From Streptomyces cavernicola (GTDB lineage: Bacteria; Actinomycetota; Actinomycetes; Streptomycetales; Streptomycetaceae), in assembly GCF_029968035.1 (NCBI RefSeq), contig NZ_JASCIQ010000020.1, positions 62,001 to 126,000 of the forward strand: DNA of 64,000 bases. The letters are read 5' to 3'. The position numbers and the translations under genes were made by a program. The notes under the pieces are model-generated. The model saw only the letters and a list, made by a program, of their open reading frames with translations, was not told the origin of the DNA and made no database searches. Below are positions 22,991 to 31,435 of this stretch, one piece after another; positions within the stretch are counted from its first letter, which is position 1; every line of letters starts with the position of its first letter.

Positions 22991-24190
22991 TCAGGTGTCT
23001 TCGCGTTTGTCTTCGCGTCGCGGAAAGTCGCTTCGGGTGGTCTGGCGTGTCAACTTCCAGTTGTCGCCGTGTCGTTCGACGAATCCGAGTGATTGGAGTT
23101 CGTACAGGCTGGCGATGGTGTCGTCGGGGGTGGTGGCGGCGTCGGTGGCGATGGTGGCGGCGGGTGTGGGGCGGCCGGCGGGAAGTGCGGCGAGTACGCG
23201 GGTGGCGAGGGGTTTGAGGAGGTCTCTGGGGATGACGGGGCCGCGTTGTTCGGGTGCGAGTTGGCCCATCTCGCCGATGAGTTCGATGACTTCGGCGGCG
23301 TCGGTGACGAGGGTGGCTTCGCCGCGCAGGAGTTGGTGGACGCCGGCGGACTGGCTGCTGGTGGCGGGGCCGGGGACGCCCATGGTGTGGCGGCCGAGGC
23401 GTGCTGCGTTGCGTGCGGTGACGAGTGCGCCGCTGCGGTGGGCGGCTTCGATGACGAGGGTGCCGCGGGTGAGGGCGGCGATGATGCGGTTGCGTTGGAT
23501 GAACCGGTAGGCGGTGGGGTGGGCTCCTGGGGGTAACTCGGCGATGAGCAGGCCTTGTTCGGCGATGCGTTGGAGGAGTCCGGTGTGCCCGCGGGGGTAG
23601 GCGGTGTCAACTCCGTTGGCGAGGATGGCGGCGGTTGCGCCGCCTGCGGCGAGGGTGGCGCGGTGGGCTGCTCCGTCGATGCCGTAGGCGCCGCCGGAGA
23701 CGACGACCCAGCCGTGTTCGGCGAGGCCTGCGGCGAGTTTGGCGGCCATGTGTGCGCCGTATTCGGTGCAGGCGCGGGCGCCTACGAGGGCGACGGAGCG
23801 GAGGGCCCATATGCGGAGGTCGGCGTTGCCGCGGACCCAGAGGCCGACGGGTTGGGCGTCGCCGAGGTCGCGGAGTTGGCTTGGCCATTCGGGGTCGGTG
23901 GGGATGAGGAAGCGGGCTCCGGTGGTGTGTGCGGTGTGGAGGTCGGTTTCGGGGTGGGTGGTGGTGGCGCGGTTGCGTAGTCCTGCGAGGCGTTGGGGGG
24001 TGATGCCTGGGAGGGGTGTGTCTTCGTGGGTGAGGTGGTGGAGGAGGCGGGTGGCGCCGTAGGTGCGGAGCCAGCGGCCGGTGTTGTCGTCGCCGGGTTC
24101 GAGGATGCGGGTGAGGGTGATGCGTGCGCGGCGTTCGTCGTCGGGTCCGTGGTGCGGGTCCGGGGTGGGCGGCGGGTGGGTCGTGGGCAT
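22991..24190 (-). CDS. dprA: DNA-processing protein DprA
   Basis: A 399-aa DprA/Smf protein, which loads RecA onto incoming single-stranded DNA. The Rossmann core is clear: VALVGARACTEYGAHMAAKL, VVVSGGAYGIDGAAHRATLA, NGVDTAYPRGHTGLL and LPPGAHPTAYRFIQRNRIIA. The C-terminal winged-helix region (DTIASLYELQSLGFVERHGD) is present. The N-terminus is His/Thr/Pro-rich and the exact start is uncertain. It is last in the yraN-comM-dprA operon. Confidence 0.93.
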   Translation of the reverse strand: MPTTHPPPTPDPHHGPDDERRARITLTRILEPGDDNTGRWLRTYGATRLLHHLTHEDTPLPGITPQRLAGLRNRATTTHPETDLHTAHTTGARFLIPTDPEWPSQLRDLGDAQPVGLWVRGNADLRIWALRSVALVGARACTEYGAHMAAKLAAGLAEHGWVVVSGGAYGIDGAAHRATLAAGGATAAILANGVDTAYPRGHTGLLQRIAEQGLLIAELPPGAHPTAYRFIQRNRIIAALTRGTLVIEAAHRSGALVTARNAARLGRHTMGVPGPATSSQSAGVHQLLRGEATLVTDAAEVIELIGEMGQLAPEQRGPVIPRDLLKPLATRVLAALPAGRPTPAATIATDAATTPDDTIASLYELQSLGFVERHGDNWKLTRQTTRSDFPRREDKREDT

Positions 24191-24263
24191 GGGTGGGCCT
24201 CGTGCGGCTTGAAGGCTTGCGGGTGTGGGGAGTTGAGGGTCCGGCGTTGGAGGTGGGCGGCGG

Positions 24264-25868
24264 TCAGGGGGCGATGGCCATGGGGGCGCCTCGGGGGATG
24301 CCGGTGCGGAGTTGGATGGCGAGGGTGACGTCGCGGGCGTCGGGGCGGTCGCGGCCGCCGAGGTCGGCGATGGTCCAGGCGATGCGGAGTACGCGGTCGA
24401 GGCCGCGGGCGGTGAGGAGTCCGCGTTCCAGGTCGCGTTCGGCTTCGTGGAGGGCGCCGGGGGCGGGGTGCCAGCGGGTGCGGAGTTCGTGTCCGGGGAT
24501 GTGGCTGTTGGTGGTCCAGGGCGTGCCGGTGAGGCGTGCGGCGGCGCGTTGGCGGGCTTGGCGTACGCGGTCGGCGACCTGGTGGGTGGATTCGCCGCGT
24601 TGGACGGTGGCGGTGAGGTCGGCGCGGGTGACGGGTTCGACGTCGACTTTGAGGTCGACGCGGTCGAGGAGGGGCCCGGAGAGTCGGCTCTGGTAGCGGC
24701 GGATGGCTCCGGGTGTGCAGGTGCCGTCCTCGCCGCGGCCGCTGCAGCGGCCGCAGGGGCAGGGGTTGGCGGCGAGGATCATCTGGAAGCGGGCGGGGAG
24801 TTGGACGACTCCGGCGGCGCGGGCGACGACGACGTGCCCGGATTCGAGGGGTTGGCGTAGGGCGTCGAGGGCTTTGGCGCTGAACTCGGGGGCCTCGTCG
24901 AGGAAGAGGACGCCTCGGTGGGCGAGGGAGACGGCGCCGGGGCGTGGGAGTCCTGGGCCGCCGCCGACGAGGGACTGCATGGTGGCGGAGTGGTGGGGTG
25001 CGCAGTAGGGCGGGGCTTCGACGAGGGGTCGGCCGGGTGGGAGGGTGCCGGCGACGGAGTGGACGGCGGTGACTTCGAGGGATTCCTTCTGGGTGAGGGG
25101 CGGCATGATCGAGGGGAGGCGTTCGGCGAGCATGGTTTTGCCTGCGCCTGGGGGGCCTTGGAGGAAGAGGTGGTGGCCGCCGGCTGCGGCGACTTCGAGG
25201 GCGGTGCGGGCGGCGATCTGGCCGACGACTTCGGCGAGGTCGTGGTGGGCGGCGGTGGCGTCGGGGGTGCCGATGGTGGCGAGTGTTCCGGCGAGGCCGA
25301 CGGGGGTGTGGGTGGCGCGGTTGGTGTCGGTGTCGGGGTCTTCTTCGGGTACGGGTTCGTCGGTGAGCAGGGCGATGAGTTGGCGCAGGCTGCGGACGCC
25401 GAGGACGGTGATGCCAGGGACGAGGGCGGCTTCGGCGGCGGCGTGTTCGGGGACGACGACCTGTTCGTAGCCGGCGTCGGCGGCGGCGAGGACGGCGGGC
25501 AGGACGCCGCGTACGGGGAGGACGCGTCCGTCGAGGCCGAGTTCGCCGATCATGACGACGTCGGCGAGGGTGCGGGGGTCGAGGCGTTCGGCGGCGCCGA
25601 GGACGGCGCAGGCGACTGCGAGGTCGAATCCGCTGCCGCCTTTGGGTACGGAGGCGGGGCTGAGGCCGACGGTGAGTTTTTTCTGGGGCCAGGCGTTGCC
25701 GGAGTTGACGACGGCGGCGCGGACTCGGTCGCGGCTTTCGGTGAGGCTCTTGTCGGGGAGTCCGACGAGGGTGAAGGCGGCGACGCCGGGTTCGAGGTCG
25801 GCCTGGACTTCGACGACGACGCCTTCGACGCCGACGAGGGCGACGGAGCAGGTGCGGGCGAAGGCCAT
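24264..25868 (-). CDS. YifB/ComM-family Mg-chelatase-like AAA+ ATPase
   Basis: A 534-aa protein; ATG 25868 overlaps the yraN stop and opens the conserved start MAFARTCSVALVGVEGVVVE. It has a Lon-like N-terminal domain (VGLPDKSLTESRDRVRAAVV), then the AAA+ module with Walker A LQGPPGAGKTMLAERL and Walker B RGVLFLDEAPEF. A zinc-type Cys cluster CPCGRCSGRGEDGTC and the C-terminal helical domain follow. ComM is a branch-migration helicase in natural transformation; its role in Streptomyces is not established. The yraN-comM-dprA order is conserved. Confidence 0.92.
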   Translation of the reverse strand: MAFARTCSVALVGVEGVVVEVQADLEPGVAAFTLVGLPDKSLTESRDRVRAAVVNSGNAWPQKKLTVGLSPASVPKGGSGFDLAVACAVLGAAERLDPRTLADVVMIGELGLDGRVLPVRGVLPAVLAAADAGYEQVVVPEHAAAEAALVPGITVLGVRSLRQLIALLTDEPVPEEDPDTDTNRATHTPVGLAGTLATIGTPDATAAHHDLAEVVGQIAARTALEVAAAGGHHLFLQGPPGAGKTMLAERLPSIMPPLTQKESLEVTAVHSVAGTLPPGRPLVEAPPYCAPHHSATMQSLVGGGPGLPRPGAVSLAHRGVLFLDEAPEFSAKALDALRQPLESGHVVVARAAGVVQLPARFQMILAANPCPCGRCSGRGEDGTCTPGAIRRYQSRLSGPLLDRVDLKVDVEPVTRADLTATVQRGESTHQVADRVRQARQRAAARLTGTPWTTNSHIPGHELRTRWHPAPGALHEAERDLERGLLTARGLDRVLRIAWTIADLGGRDRPDARDVTLAIQLRTGIPRGAPMAIAP

Positions 25869-26254
25869 CAGGCCACCCCCTGCACGTGTTCGACGACGGG
25901 GGCGCCGCGGCTGGGCAGGAGGATGCCGATGAGGTCGATGCGGACGCCGCCGGGTGGTGGGCCTCCGTGTTGGTGGAGCCAGCGTCCGGCGAGGGTGCGC
26001 AGGCGGTCGGCCTTGGCGGGGGTGATGGCCGCCATGGGGTGTTGGAAGGGCTGGTGGGTGTGGGTGGGGTCGGGGTGTCCTCGGCGGGTTTTGACTTCGC
26101 AGAGGACGAGGGTGTCGTGGTCGAGGGCGACGATGTCGATCTCGCCGCCGGGTCCTGAGCGCCAGTTGCGGTCGAGGATCTTCATTCCTGCGGCGACGAG
26201 TTGTCGCGCGGCGAGGTTCTCGCCGTACTTTCCGAGTGCTCCGCGTGCGTTCAT
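25868..26254 (-). CDS. yraN: UPF0102 (YraN) endonuclease-fold protein
   Basis: A 128-aa protein with the restriction-endonuclease-like fold of the YraN family: LGKYGENLAARQLVAAGMKI, LDRNWRSGPGGEIDIVALDH (metal-site GEID) and LVLCEVKTRRG (the ExK of the active site). Family length is normal. Biochemical function is not settled. Its stop overlaps the ComM-like start by one base. Confidence 0.92.
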   Translation of the reverse strand: MNARGALGKYGENLAARQLVAAGMKILDRNWRSGPGGEIDIVALDHDTLVLCEVKTRRGHPDPTHTHQPFQHPMAAITPAKADRLRTLAGRWLHQHGGPPPGGVRIDLIGILLPSRGAPVVEHVQGVA

Positions 26255-26371
26255 GGGGCACCACCTCCGGGTTCGAAGGTGGCGTATCAGCGCCGCGGTT
26301 GTGGATCTTGGTGGATAACCGGCCGGTTGTGGATAACTTCGTCACCCACAGGGGTCACTCCCCCACCAGGT

Positions 26372-26680
26372 CTAGCTTCCCGGCAGTTCGAGGTCGCTCT
26401 TGTTGAGCTCCTCGATGTTCACGTCCTTGAAGGTGAGGACGCGGACCTGCTTGACGAAGCGGGCGGGCCGGTACATGTCCCAGACCCAGGCGTCGGCCAT
26501 GGAGACCTCGAAGAAGACCTCGCCCTGGACCGAGTGCACCTGCATCTCGTAGTCGTTGGTGAGGTAGAAGCGCCGCTCGGTCTCGATCACGTATTTGAAC
26601 AGCCCGACGACGTCGCGGTACTCCCGGTAGAGCTTCAGCTCCATCTCGGTCTCGTACTTCTCGAGGTCCTCGGCGCTCAT
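26372..26680 (-). CDS. DUF2469 family protein
   Basis: A 102-aa highly charged actinobacterial protein: MSAEDLEKYETEMELKLYRE, YRDVVGLFKYVIETERRFYL and VFFEVSMADAWVWDMYRPAR. DUF2469 genes sit beside yraN-comM-dprA and signal peptidase genes across Actinobacteria. The function is unknown. Start ATG 26680 follows AGGGG. The gap of about 117 bases to yraN may hold a promoter. Confidence 0.9.
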   Translation of the reverse strand: MSAEDLEKYETEMELKLYREYRDVVGLFKYVIETERRFYLTNDYEMQVHSVQGEVFFEVSMADAWVWDMYRPARFVKQVRVLTFKDVNIEELNKSDLELPGS

Positions 26681-26735
26681 GGCATGTTCCCCTTCAGCCG
26701 TGCGTCCCCCTATTGTGCGCCAGTCCGAGCCGCCG

Positions 26736-27275
26736 TCAGACGATTTCCGTGTCGAGAGCGGTGGGACTGGCCGGAGGTCCTTCGTCGAGCAGCGTCCTCA
26801 GCAGCCCGGCGAGCTTGGTCGGATACACCGTCTCATGGGTGGCGGAGAGTTCTTCACAGGTCCACCACCGCATTCCGGACACACTGCGTTGTTCCAGCTC
26901 GGTGAGGCCGGGCATGTCCGCGGCGGTACGTGCGGTGGGGGCGAGTTGTCTCGTACGGGCGAGGAAGTACTGCTCGTCCTGGTTCCAGCGGGTGCCGGCG
27001 AACGGGAAGGAGCAGGTTCGCCGCCACAGGACGGGGCCGAGTTCGGCGTCGGTGATGCCGGTCTCCTCGGCGAGTTCGCGCAGGGCGGCCTGTTCATGGG
27101 TCTCGTCGCCTTCGAGGCCTCCGCCGGGGGTGAACCACCAGGTGTCGCCGGAGGCGTCGGGGTCGTCGGGTTCGTGCCCGTACAGGAGCAGGATGCGGTC
27201 CTCGGGGTCGAGCAGGACGACGCGGGCGACCTTGCGCAGCTCGTCCGCGGCGAACTCGGCGGATTCAGTGGGCAC
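26736..27275 (-). CDS. Nudix hydrolase
   Basis: A 179-aa protein with an intact Nudix box, GGGLEGDETHEQAALRELAE followed by ETGI, in the usual position near residue 50. Such enzymes hydrolyse nucleoside diphosphates linked to another group; the substrate cannot be read from sequence. It begins inside the 3' end of sipZ (11-base overlap), matching the known arrangement in Streptomyces where sipZ heads a separate operon with unrelated genes. Confidence 0.92.
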   Translation of the reverse strand: MPTESAEFAADELRKVARVVLLDPEDRILLLYGHEPDDPDASGDTWWFTPGGGLEGDETHEQAALRELAEETGITDAELGPVLWRRTCSFPFAGTRWNQDEQYFLARTRQLAPTARTAADMPGLTELEQRSVSGMRWWTCEELSATHETVYPTKLAGLLRTLLDEGPPASPTALDTEIV

Positions 27276-28014
27276 CGGCCGGCTCCCTGCGACGTCCCTG
27301 CTGCTTGCGGCTGCCGCGCTTGGCGAAGGAGCCGTACGCGGCGCCGCCGAGGATGAGGAGTGCGCCGGCCCCGATGGCGCCGACGACGAGGCGCAGCGGT
27401 CCGGGTTCGGAGAGGCCGCCGGGCAGGTCGGCGAAGCCGGTGGGGCGTTCGAGCATGCCGCCCATGGGCCAGGCGATGGCGTCGACGCGGGCGGCGACGG
27501 CGGTGCGGGGCACGGAGCCGTTGCCGGCGTCGTCGAGGTGGACGCTGGAGTCGAGGGAGGTGCTGCGTTCGTCGCCGAGGAGGAAGAGGCGGCCCTTGGG
27601 GACGGTGGTCGGCGGGATGCGGCTGTCGGCTGCCTTGGCGTCGGCCGCGAGGTAGGGCTCGTCGATCGCCTTGCCGTTGACGGTGAGGCGGCCCTGGTCG
27701 TCGCAGCAGGCGATCTTGTCGCCTCCGATGGCGACGACGCGCTTGACCATGGGCAGGTCGCCCCAGGACTCCTGGTTGAAGACGACGACGTCGCCGCGGT
27801 GGACCTCGCTGCCGTCGATGCGTTCGGCGAGGACGCGGTCGCCGGCGGCGATGGTCGGCGTCATCGACTCGGTCGGCACGGTGTAGGGCTGGTAGAGGAG
27901 TGCGCCCCAGGCGAAGCCGCCGAGGAAGAGCACACAGCCGAGGGCCACGGCCAGGTTCGACAGTCTGCTGCCTAGCCCGCCGCGACCCTCGTCCGTACGT
28001 CGTGTTCTGCTCAT
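27265..28014 (-). CDS. sipZ: Type I signal peptidase SipZ
   Basis: A 249-aa membrane serine-lysine protease that removes Sec/Tat signal peptides. N-terminal membrane helix (LAVALGCVLFLGGFAWGALL), catalytic Ser50 in TVPTESMTPT, catalytic Lys91 in MVKRVVAIGGD and the GDER box (LFLLGDERSTSLDSS). A second membrane helix near the C-terminus (LVVGAIGAGALLILGGAAYG) places the tail inside the cell, unlike SipW. It is the most divergent of the four Sip proteins here and probably leads an operon with the Nudix gene. Confidence 0.92.
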   Translation of the reverse strand: MSRTRRTDEGRGGLGSRLSNLAVALGCVLFLGGFAWGALLYQPYTVPTESMTPTIAAGDRVLAERIDGSEVHRGDVVVFNQESWGDLPMVKRVVAIGGDKIACCDDQGRLTVNGKAIDEPYLAADAKAADSRIPPTTVPKGRLFLLGDERSTSLDSSVHLDDAGNGSVPRTAVAARVDAIAWPMGGMLERPTGFADLPGGLSEPGPLRLVVGAIGAGALLILGGAAYGSFAKRGSRKQQGRRREPAGAH

Positions 28015-28108
28015 CCCAGCCCCACCTCGGTGACTCGACCCGGTGCGGACCGGTCACGTTCGGGCGTGACCGGTCGCACTCGGAAGATCGGTGATCTGGG
28101 ACGGCACC

Positions 28109-29152
28109 CTATCGGGCGGTACTGCCGCCAGAAACCCCGGAGTTGTCGCCGTCGGAAGCCCTGGTCGCAGCGCCGGCTACCGGAACCGACACCGGAGCCG
28201 AAACCGGGACAGAGACCGGGATCGAGAGCCTGCGCCGCCGCCACAGCACCACCGGCACCGCGCCCGCGAGCCCCAGCGCGCCCGGAGCGGCGGCCGCGGC
28301 GGTGTTGGCTGCGGCGCTGCTCAGGCCCGGCTGGTCGAAGGTGTCGGGAACGGGCAGCGTGCCCCAGCGGTTGATGGGCCAGGCCTTGACGAAGGCGCGC
28401 CCCACGACGTTGTCGACGGGCACGAAGCCGCCGCCGGGGTCCTGCTGGTGGTAGCGGGAGTCGAGGGAGTTCTGGCGGTTGTCGCCCATGACCCAGATCT
28501 TGCCCTCGGGCACGGTGACCTTGAACTGGCCGCCCTGGTCGTCGTCGCTGCAGGGCGTGGCCCTGATCTCGCCGAAGCTGTGGCTGACGTAGTCGCGCTC
28601 GTTGAGCGCCTTGCCGTTGACCTTCAGGGGGCCGGTGCCGTTGCACTCGACGGTGTCTCCGGCGACGCCGACGACACGCTTGATCAGGTCCTTCTCCTCG
28701 GCGGACGGCATGAGGCCGATGAAGCTGAGGGCCTGCTGCAGAACATTCGGCTTGGGGGTGGGCTCGCCCTTGAGCCAGTTGCCCGGGTCGTGGAAGACGA
28801 CGACTTCGCCGCGCTCGGGCTCGGAGCCGAACCAGGGGGTCAGCTTGTCCACGAGGACCCGGTCGCCCTGCTGCAGGGTGTCCTGCATGGAGTCCGAGGG
28901 GATGGAGAACGCCTGCACCAGGAACGTCTTGATCAACAGGGCGAGGAGCAGCGCGATGCCGATGAGGAGCGGCAGTTCCTTCCAGAAGGAGCGGTGCCCG
29001 CTCCGGTCCGAGCCGGAGTTCTCCTCCGAGCCGTCCTCGGGGTCCGTCGCGCCTGGGTCGGTGCCTCCCGAGCCGCCGTTGATCACGTCGCGTTCATCCT
29101 CGGGTTCGTCGTGTCCGGATCGTGCGCCGACGGCCAAATCCCCCACATCCAC
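28109..29152 (-). CDS. sipY: Type I signal peptidase SipY
   Basis: A 347-aa signal peptidase. Acidic cytoplasmic N-terminus (about 55 residues), membrane helix (LPLLIGIALLLALLIKTFLV), catalytic Ser88 in SIPSDSMQDT, catalytic Lys158 in DLIKRVVGVAGD and the GDNR box (IWVMGDNRQNSLDSRYH). The C-terminal helix (AAAAAPGALGLAGAVPVVLW) and an Arg/Val-rich tail may give a second anchor. The core is very close to SipX, suggesting duplication. Its start lies inside the 3' end of sipX. Confidence 0.92.
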   Translation of the reverse strand: MDVGDLAVGARSGHDEPEDERDVINGGSGGTDPGATDPEDGSEENSGSDRSGHRSFWKELPLLIGIALLLALLIKTFLVQAFSIPSDSMQDTLQQGDRVLVDKLTPWFGSEPERGEVVVFHDPGNWLKGEPTPKPNVLQQALSFIGLMPSAEEKDLIKRVVGVAGDTVECNGTGPLKVNGKALNERDYVSHSFGEIRATPCSDDDQGGQFKVTVPEGKIWVMGDNRQNSLDSRYHQQDPGGGFVPVDNVVGRAFVKAWPINRWGTLPVPDTFDQPGLSSAAANTAAAAAPGALGLAGAVPVVLWRRRRLSIPVSVPVSAPVSVPVAGAATRASDGDNSGVSGGSTAR

Positions 29153-30197
29153 TCCTCGTTCCGTGCCGCCGCCTGTTTCGTACGCGATGTCGTACGCGAT
29201 GCAGGCCTACCACTCCCATAACGAGCGGGAGTTCCGCAGGGGTCGGGAGGGGGGCTTCCGCGTTCAGATTCTCCGTGTCCACCCTATGCGACGTGCTCGG
29301 TGAGGCGTCCGAGCCGCCGCTGGCGTTCGCCGCGTCTGGCACGGAGGCGTACGTCTCGCGTTGCTCCAGTTCGCTCCAGTGGTCGAAGGGCCAGGCGATG
29401 ACCTTGGCGGTGCCGACGACCTCGTCCTCGGAGACGGTGCCCTGGTAAGGGCTGTCGAGGTGGTAGCGGGAGTCGGCGGAGTCGGAGCGGTGGTCGCCCA
29501 TCACGAAGTAGCGGCCTTCGGGGACGGTGACGTCGAAGGTCCGCTGGGAGGGCTTGTTGATGTCGTCGGGGTGCAGGTAGGGCTCGTTGATGGCGACGCC
29601 GTTGACGGTGACCCGGCCGTCCTTGCCGCAGCACTTGACGCGGTCCCCGCCGACGGCGACGACGCGTTTGATGAGGTCCTGCTCGTCGGCGGAGGGCAGC
29701 AGTCCGATGAAGGTGAGGACCTGCTTGAACTGTTTGACGCCGACGGGGTCGTCCTCTTTCTCGGTCTGCTGCTCGGCGCGCAGCCAGCCGCCGGGGTCCT
29801 TGAACACGACGACGTCACCGCGCTGGGGTTCGGCGCCGAACCAGGGGGTGAGCTTGTCGACGAGGACGCGGTCGCCGATCTTGATCGTCTGCTCCATGGA
29901 GCCGGACGGGATGACGAAGGCCTGGACGAGGAAGGTCTTGAGGACGAGGGCGATGAGGACGGCGACGCCCAGGAGGAGGGGTATCTCCTGGATCGCGGAG
30001 CGCCTCCTGCGGCGTTTGACCTTACGGGCCAGCTTGCGGCGCTCGGCCCGGCCGGGGCGTGCGGGGGCGTCGGGCTCGTCGGCGCGGCCTGCGTCGGAGG
30101 TTCGGGTGCCGGGGATGCGGAAGTCGAGGGTGCGGCCGTCGTCGGACCGGCCGGGGTCGGCGCGGTGGCCGCCTTTCGGTTTGCCGCGGCTACCCAT
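29094..30197 (-). CDS. sipX: Type I signal peptidase SipX
   Basis: A 367-aa signal peptidase. Long basic cytoplasmic N-terminus (about 68 residues), membrane helix (EIPLLLGVAVLIALVLKTFL), catalytic Ser100 in VIPSGSMEQT, catalytic Lys177 in DLIKRVVAVGGD and the GDHR box (YFVMGDHRSDSADSRYH). The last about 30 residues are an Arg-rich stretch that reads 59 bases into sipY, looking like a frame-shifted end that lost its original stop. It overlaps sipW by 8 bases; sipW-X-Y act as one operon in S. lividans. Confidence 0.92.
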   Translation of the reverse strand: MGSRGKPKGGHRADPGRSDDGRTLDFRIPGTRTSDAGRADEPDAPARPGRAERRKLARKVKRRRRRSAIQEIPLLLGVAVLIALVLKTFLVQAFVIPSGSMEQTIKIGDRVLVDKLTPWFGAEPQRGDVVVFKDPGGWLRAEQQTEKEDDPVGVKQFKQVLTFIGLLPSADEQDLIKRVVAVGGDRVKCCGKDGRVTVNGVAINEPYLHPDDINKPSQRTFDVTVPEGRYFVMGDHRSDSADSRYHLDSPYQGTVSEDEVVGTAKVIAWPFDHWSELEQRETYASVPDAANASGGSDASPSTSHRVDTENLNAEAPLPTPAELPLVMGVVGLHRVRHRVRNRRRHGTRSGCGGFGRRRTIRTRRTRG

Positions 30198-30888
30198 GGG
30201 CGCCGCCCGGCTTCGGCACCTTGGCGAAGGCGTCGGGCCGGTCGAGGGAGCCGGACCGGTCCAGGGGCAGGCCGATCCAGTCGGCGCGGCCGATCACGGT
30301 GTCGACGGGGACCATGCCGCCGCCGGGTGAGCCGAGGTGGTCGCGGGAGTCGCTGGAGTCGCTGCGGTGGTCGCCGAGCACGAACAGCGTGCCGTCGGGC
30401 ACCACCACGTCGAACGGCACGGTGGACGGTGCGTCCCCCGGATACAGATATGGCTCGTCCACCGGCTCCCCGTTCACCGTGATCTGACCCTGCTCGCCGT
30501 CCTGCACGCCGCGGGAGGCCACCCGGTCACCGCCGACGCCGACGACGCGCTTGATGTAGTCGGAGTCGCCGAAGTAACCACTGCCGTCGAAGACGACGAC
30601 ATCCCCGCGCTGCGGCTCGGCACCGAAACGGTACGCCAACTTGTTCACCAGGACACGGTCCCCGGTGCTCAGGGTGGGCTCCATGGAGCGGCTCGGGATG
30701 AGGAAGGGCTGCAGCACGAAGGTGCTGACGAGGAGCAGGAACACCAGGCACAGCGCCACGAGCACGCCGGCCCGTCGCCAGCGGCGGCCGGGAACGGCCG
30801 CGGAGCGCGACCCCTCCTCCTCCCGCTCGGTGTCGGCGGGTTCGGAGGAGCGATCGCGCTCCGCGTGCTGTGCTGCTTCGGTGTCCAT
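30190..30888 (-). CDS. sipW: Type I signal peptidase SipW
   Basis: A 232-aa signal peptidase, the first of the cluster. Membrane helix at about 40-58 (AGVLVALCLVFLLLVSTFVL), catalytic Ser68 in LIPSRSMEPT, catalytic Lys113 in YIKRVVGVGGD and the GDHR box (LFVLGDHRSDSSDSRDH). It has no C-terminal membrane segment. It lies downstream of rplS, separated by a strong hairpin, so its promoter should be in the 65-base gap or upstream by readthrough. Confidence 0.92.
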   Translation of the reverse strand: MDTEAAQHAERDRSSEPADTEREEEGSRSAAVPGRRWRRAGVLVALCLVFLLLVSTFVLQPFLIPSRSMEPTLSTGDRVLVNKLAYRFGAEPQRGDVVVFDGSGYFGDSDYIKRVVGVGGDRVASRGVQDGEQGQITVNGEPVDEPYLYPGDAPSTVPFDVVVPDGTLFVLGDHRSDSSDSRDHLGSPGGGMVPVDTVIGRADWIGLPLDRSGSLDRPDAFAKVPKPGGAHG

Positions 30889-30922
30889 CGGGGTCAGAGC
30901 CTATCCGGCCCGCCCCGAGGCT

Positions 30923-30944
30923 CCGGATCCGCGTTCGGATCCGG
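30923..30944 (-). terminator. rplS terminator hairpin
   Basis: CCGGATCCG (30923-30931) and CGGATCCGG (30936-30944) form a perfect 9-bp stem with a CGTT loop (AACG on the minus strand), flanked by GCCCC and GGGGC that can extend it across a bulge. It lies 10 bases after the rplS stop and ends the rpsP-rplS transcript. Confidence 0.75.
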
Positions 30945-30953
30945 GGCGCGAGA

Positions 30954-31304
30954 TCAGTTCTCGCGCTTCTCCTTGATCTTCGCGGCCTTGCCGCGCAGCT
31001 CACGGAGGTAGTACAGCTTGGCGCGACGCACGTCGCCCTTCGTGACGAGCTCGATCTTCTCGACGATCGGGGTGTGCACGGGGAAGGTGCGCTCGACGCC
31101 GACGGAGAACGAGACCTTGCGGACCGTGAAGGTCTCGCTGACGCCCGCGCCCTGGCGGCGGATGACTACGCCCTTGAACTGCTGCACACGGGAGCGGTTG
31201 CCCTCGATGACGCGGACGTGGACGTTGACGGTGTCACCCGGGCGGAAGGCCGGGACGTCGGTGCGCAGCGAGGCGGCGTCGACGGAGGCGAGCAGGTTGC
31301 TCAT
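30954..31304 (-). CDS. rplS: 50S ribosomal protein L19
   Basis: A 116-aa protein. ATG 31304 opens MSNLLASVDAASLRTDVPAF, the usual actinobacterial start; the upstream open frame is not conserved. Signature block: FRPGDTVNVHVRVIEGNRSR, VQQFKGVVIRRQGAGVSETF and VTKGDVRRAKLYYLRELRGK. Standard last gene of the rpsP-rimM-trmD-rplS operon, with about 130 bases after trmD that may hold an extra promoter. Confidence 0.97.
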   Translation of the reverse strand: MSNLLASVDAASLRTDVPAFRPGDTVNVHVRVIEGNRSRVQQFKGVVIRRQGAGVSETFTVRKVSFSVGVERTFPVHTPIVEKIELVTKGDVRRAKLYYLRELRGKAAKIKEKREN

Positions 31305-31435
31305 GTTCGTCTGCTTTCTTCGCCGATGCCACAGGTCATCGGCGGGAGGTATGCGATGAGTTTCGGTAGCTGATCGCGTCGGGCCGGCGTCTTTCCCCCT
31401 GTGGCAGGGGCGCAGGCTGGACGTACAGCAGCGGC

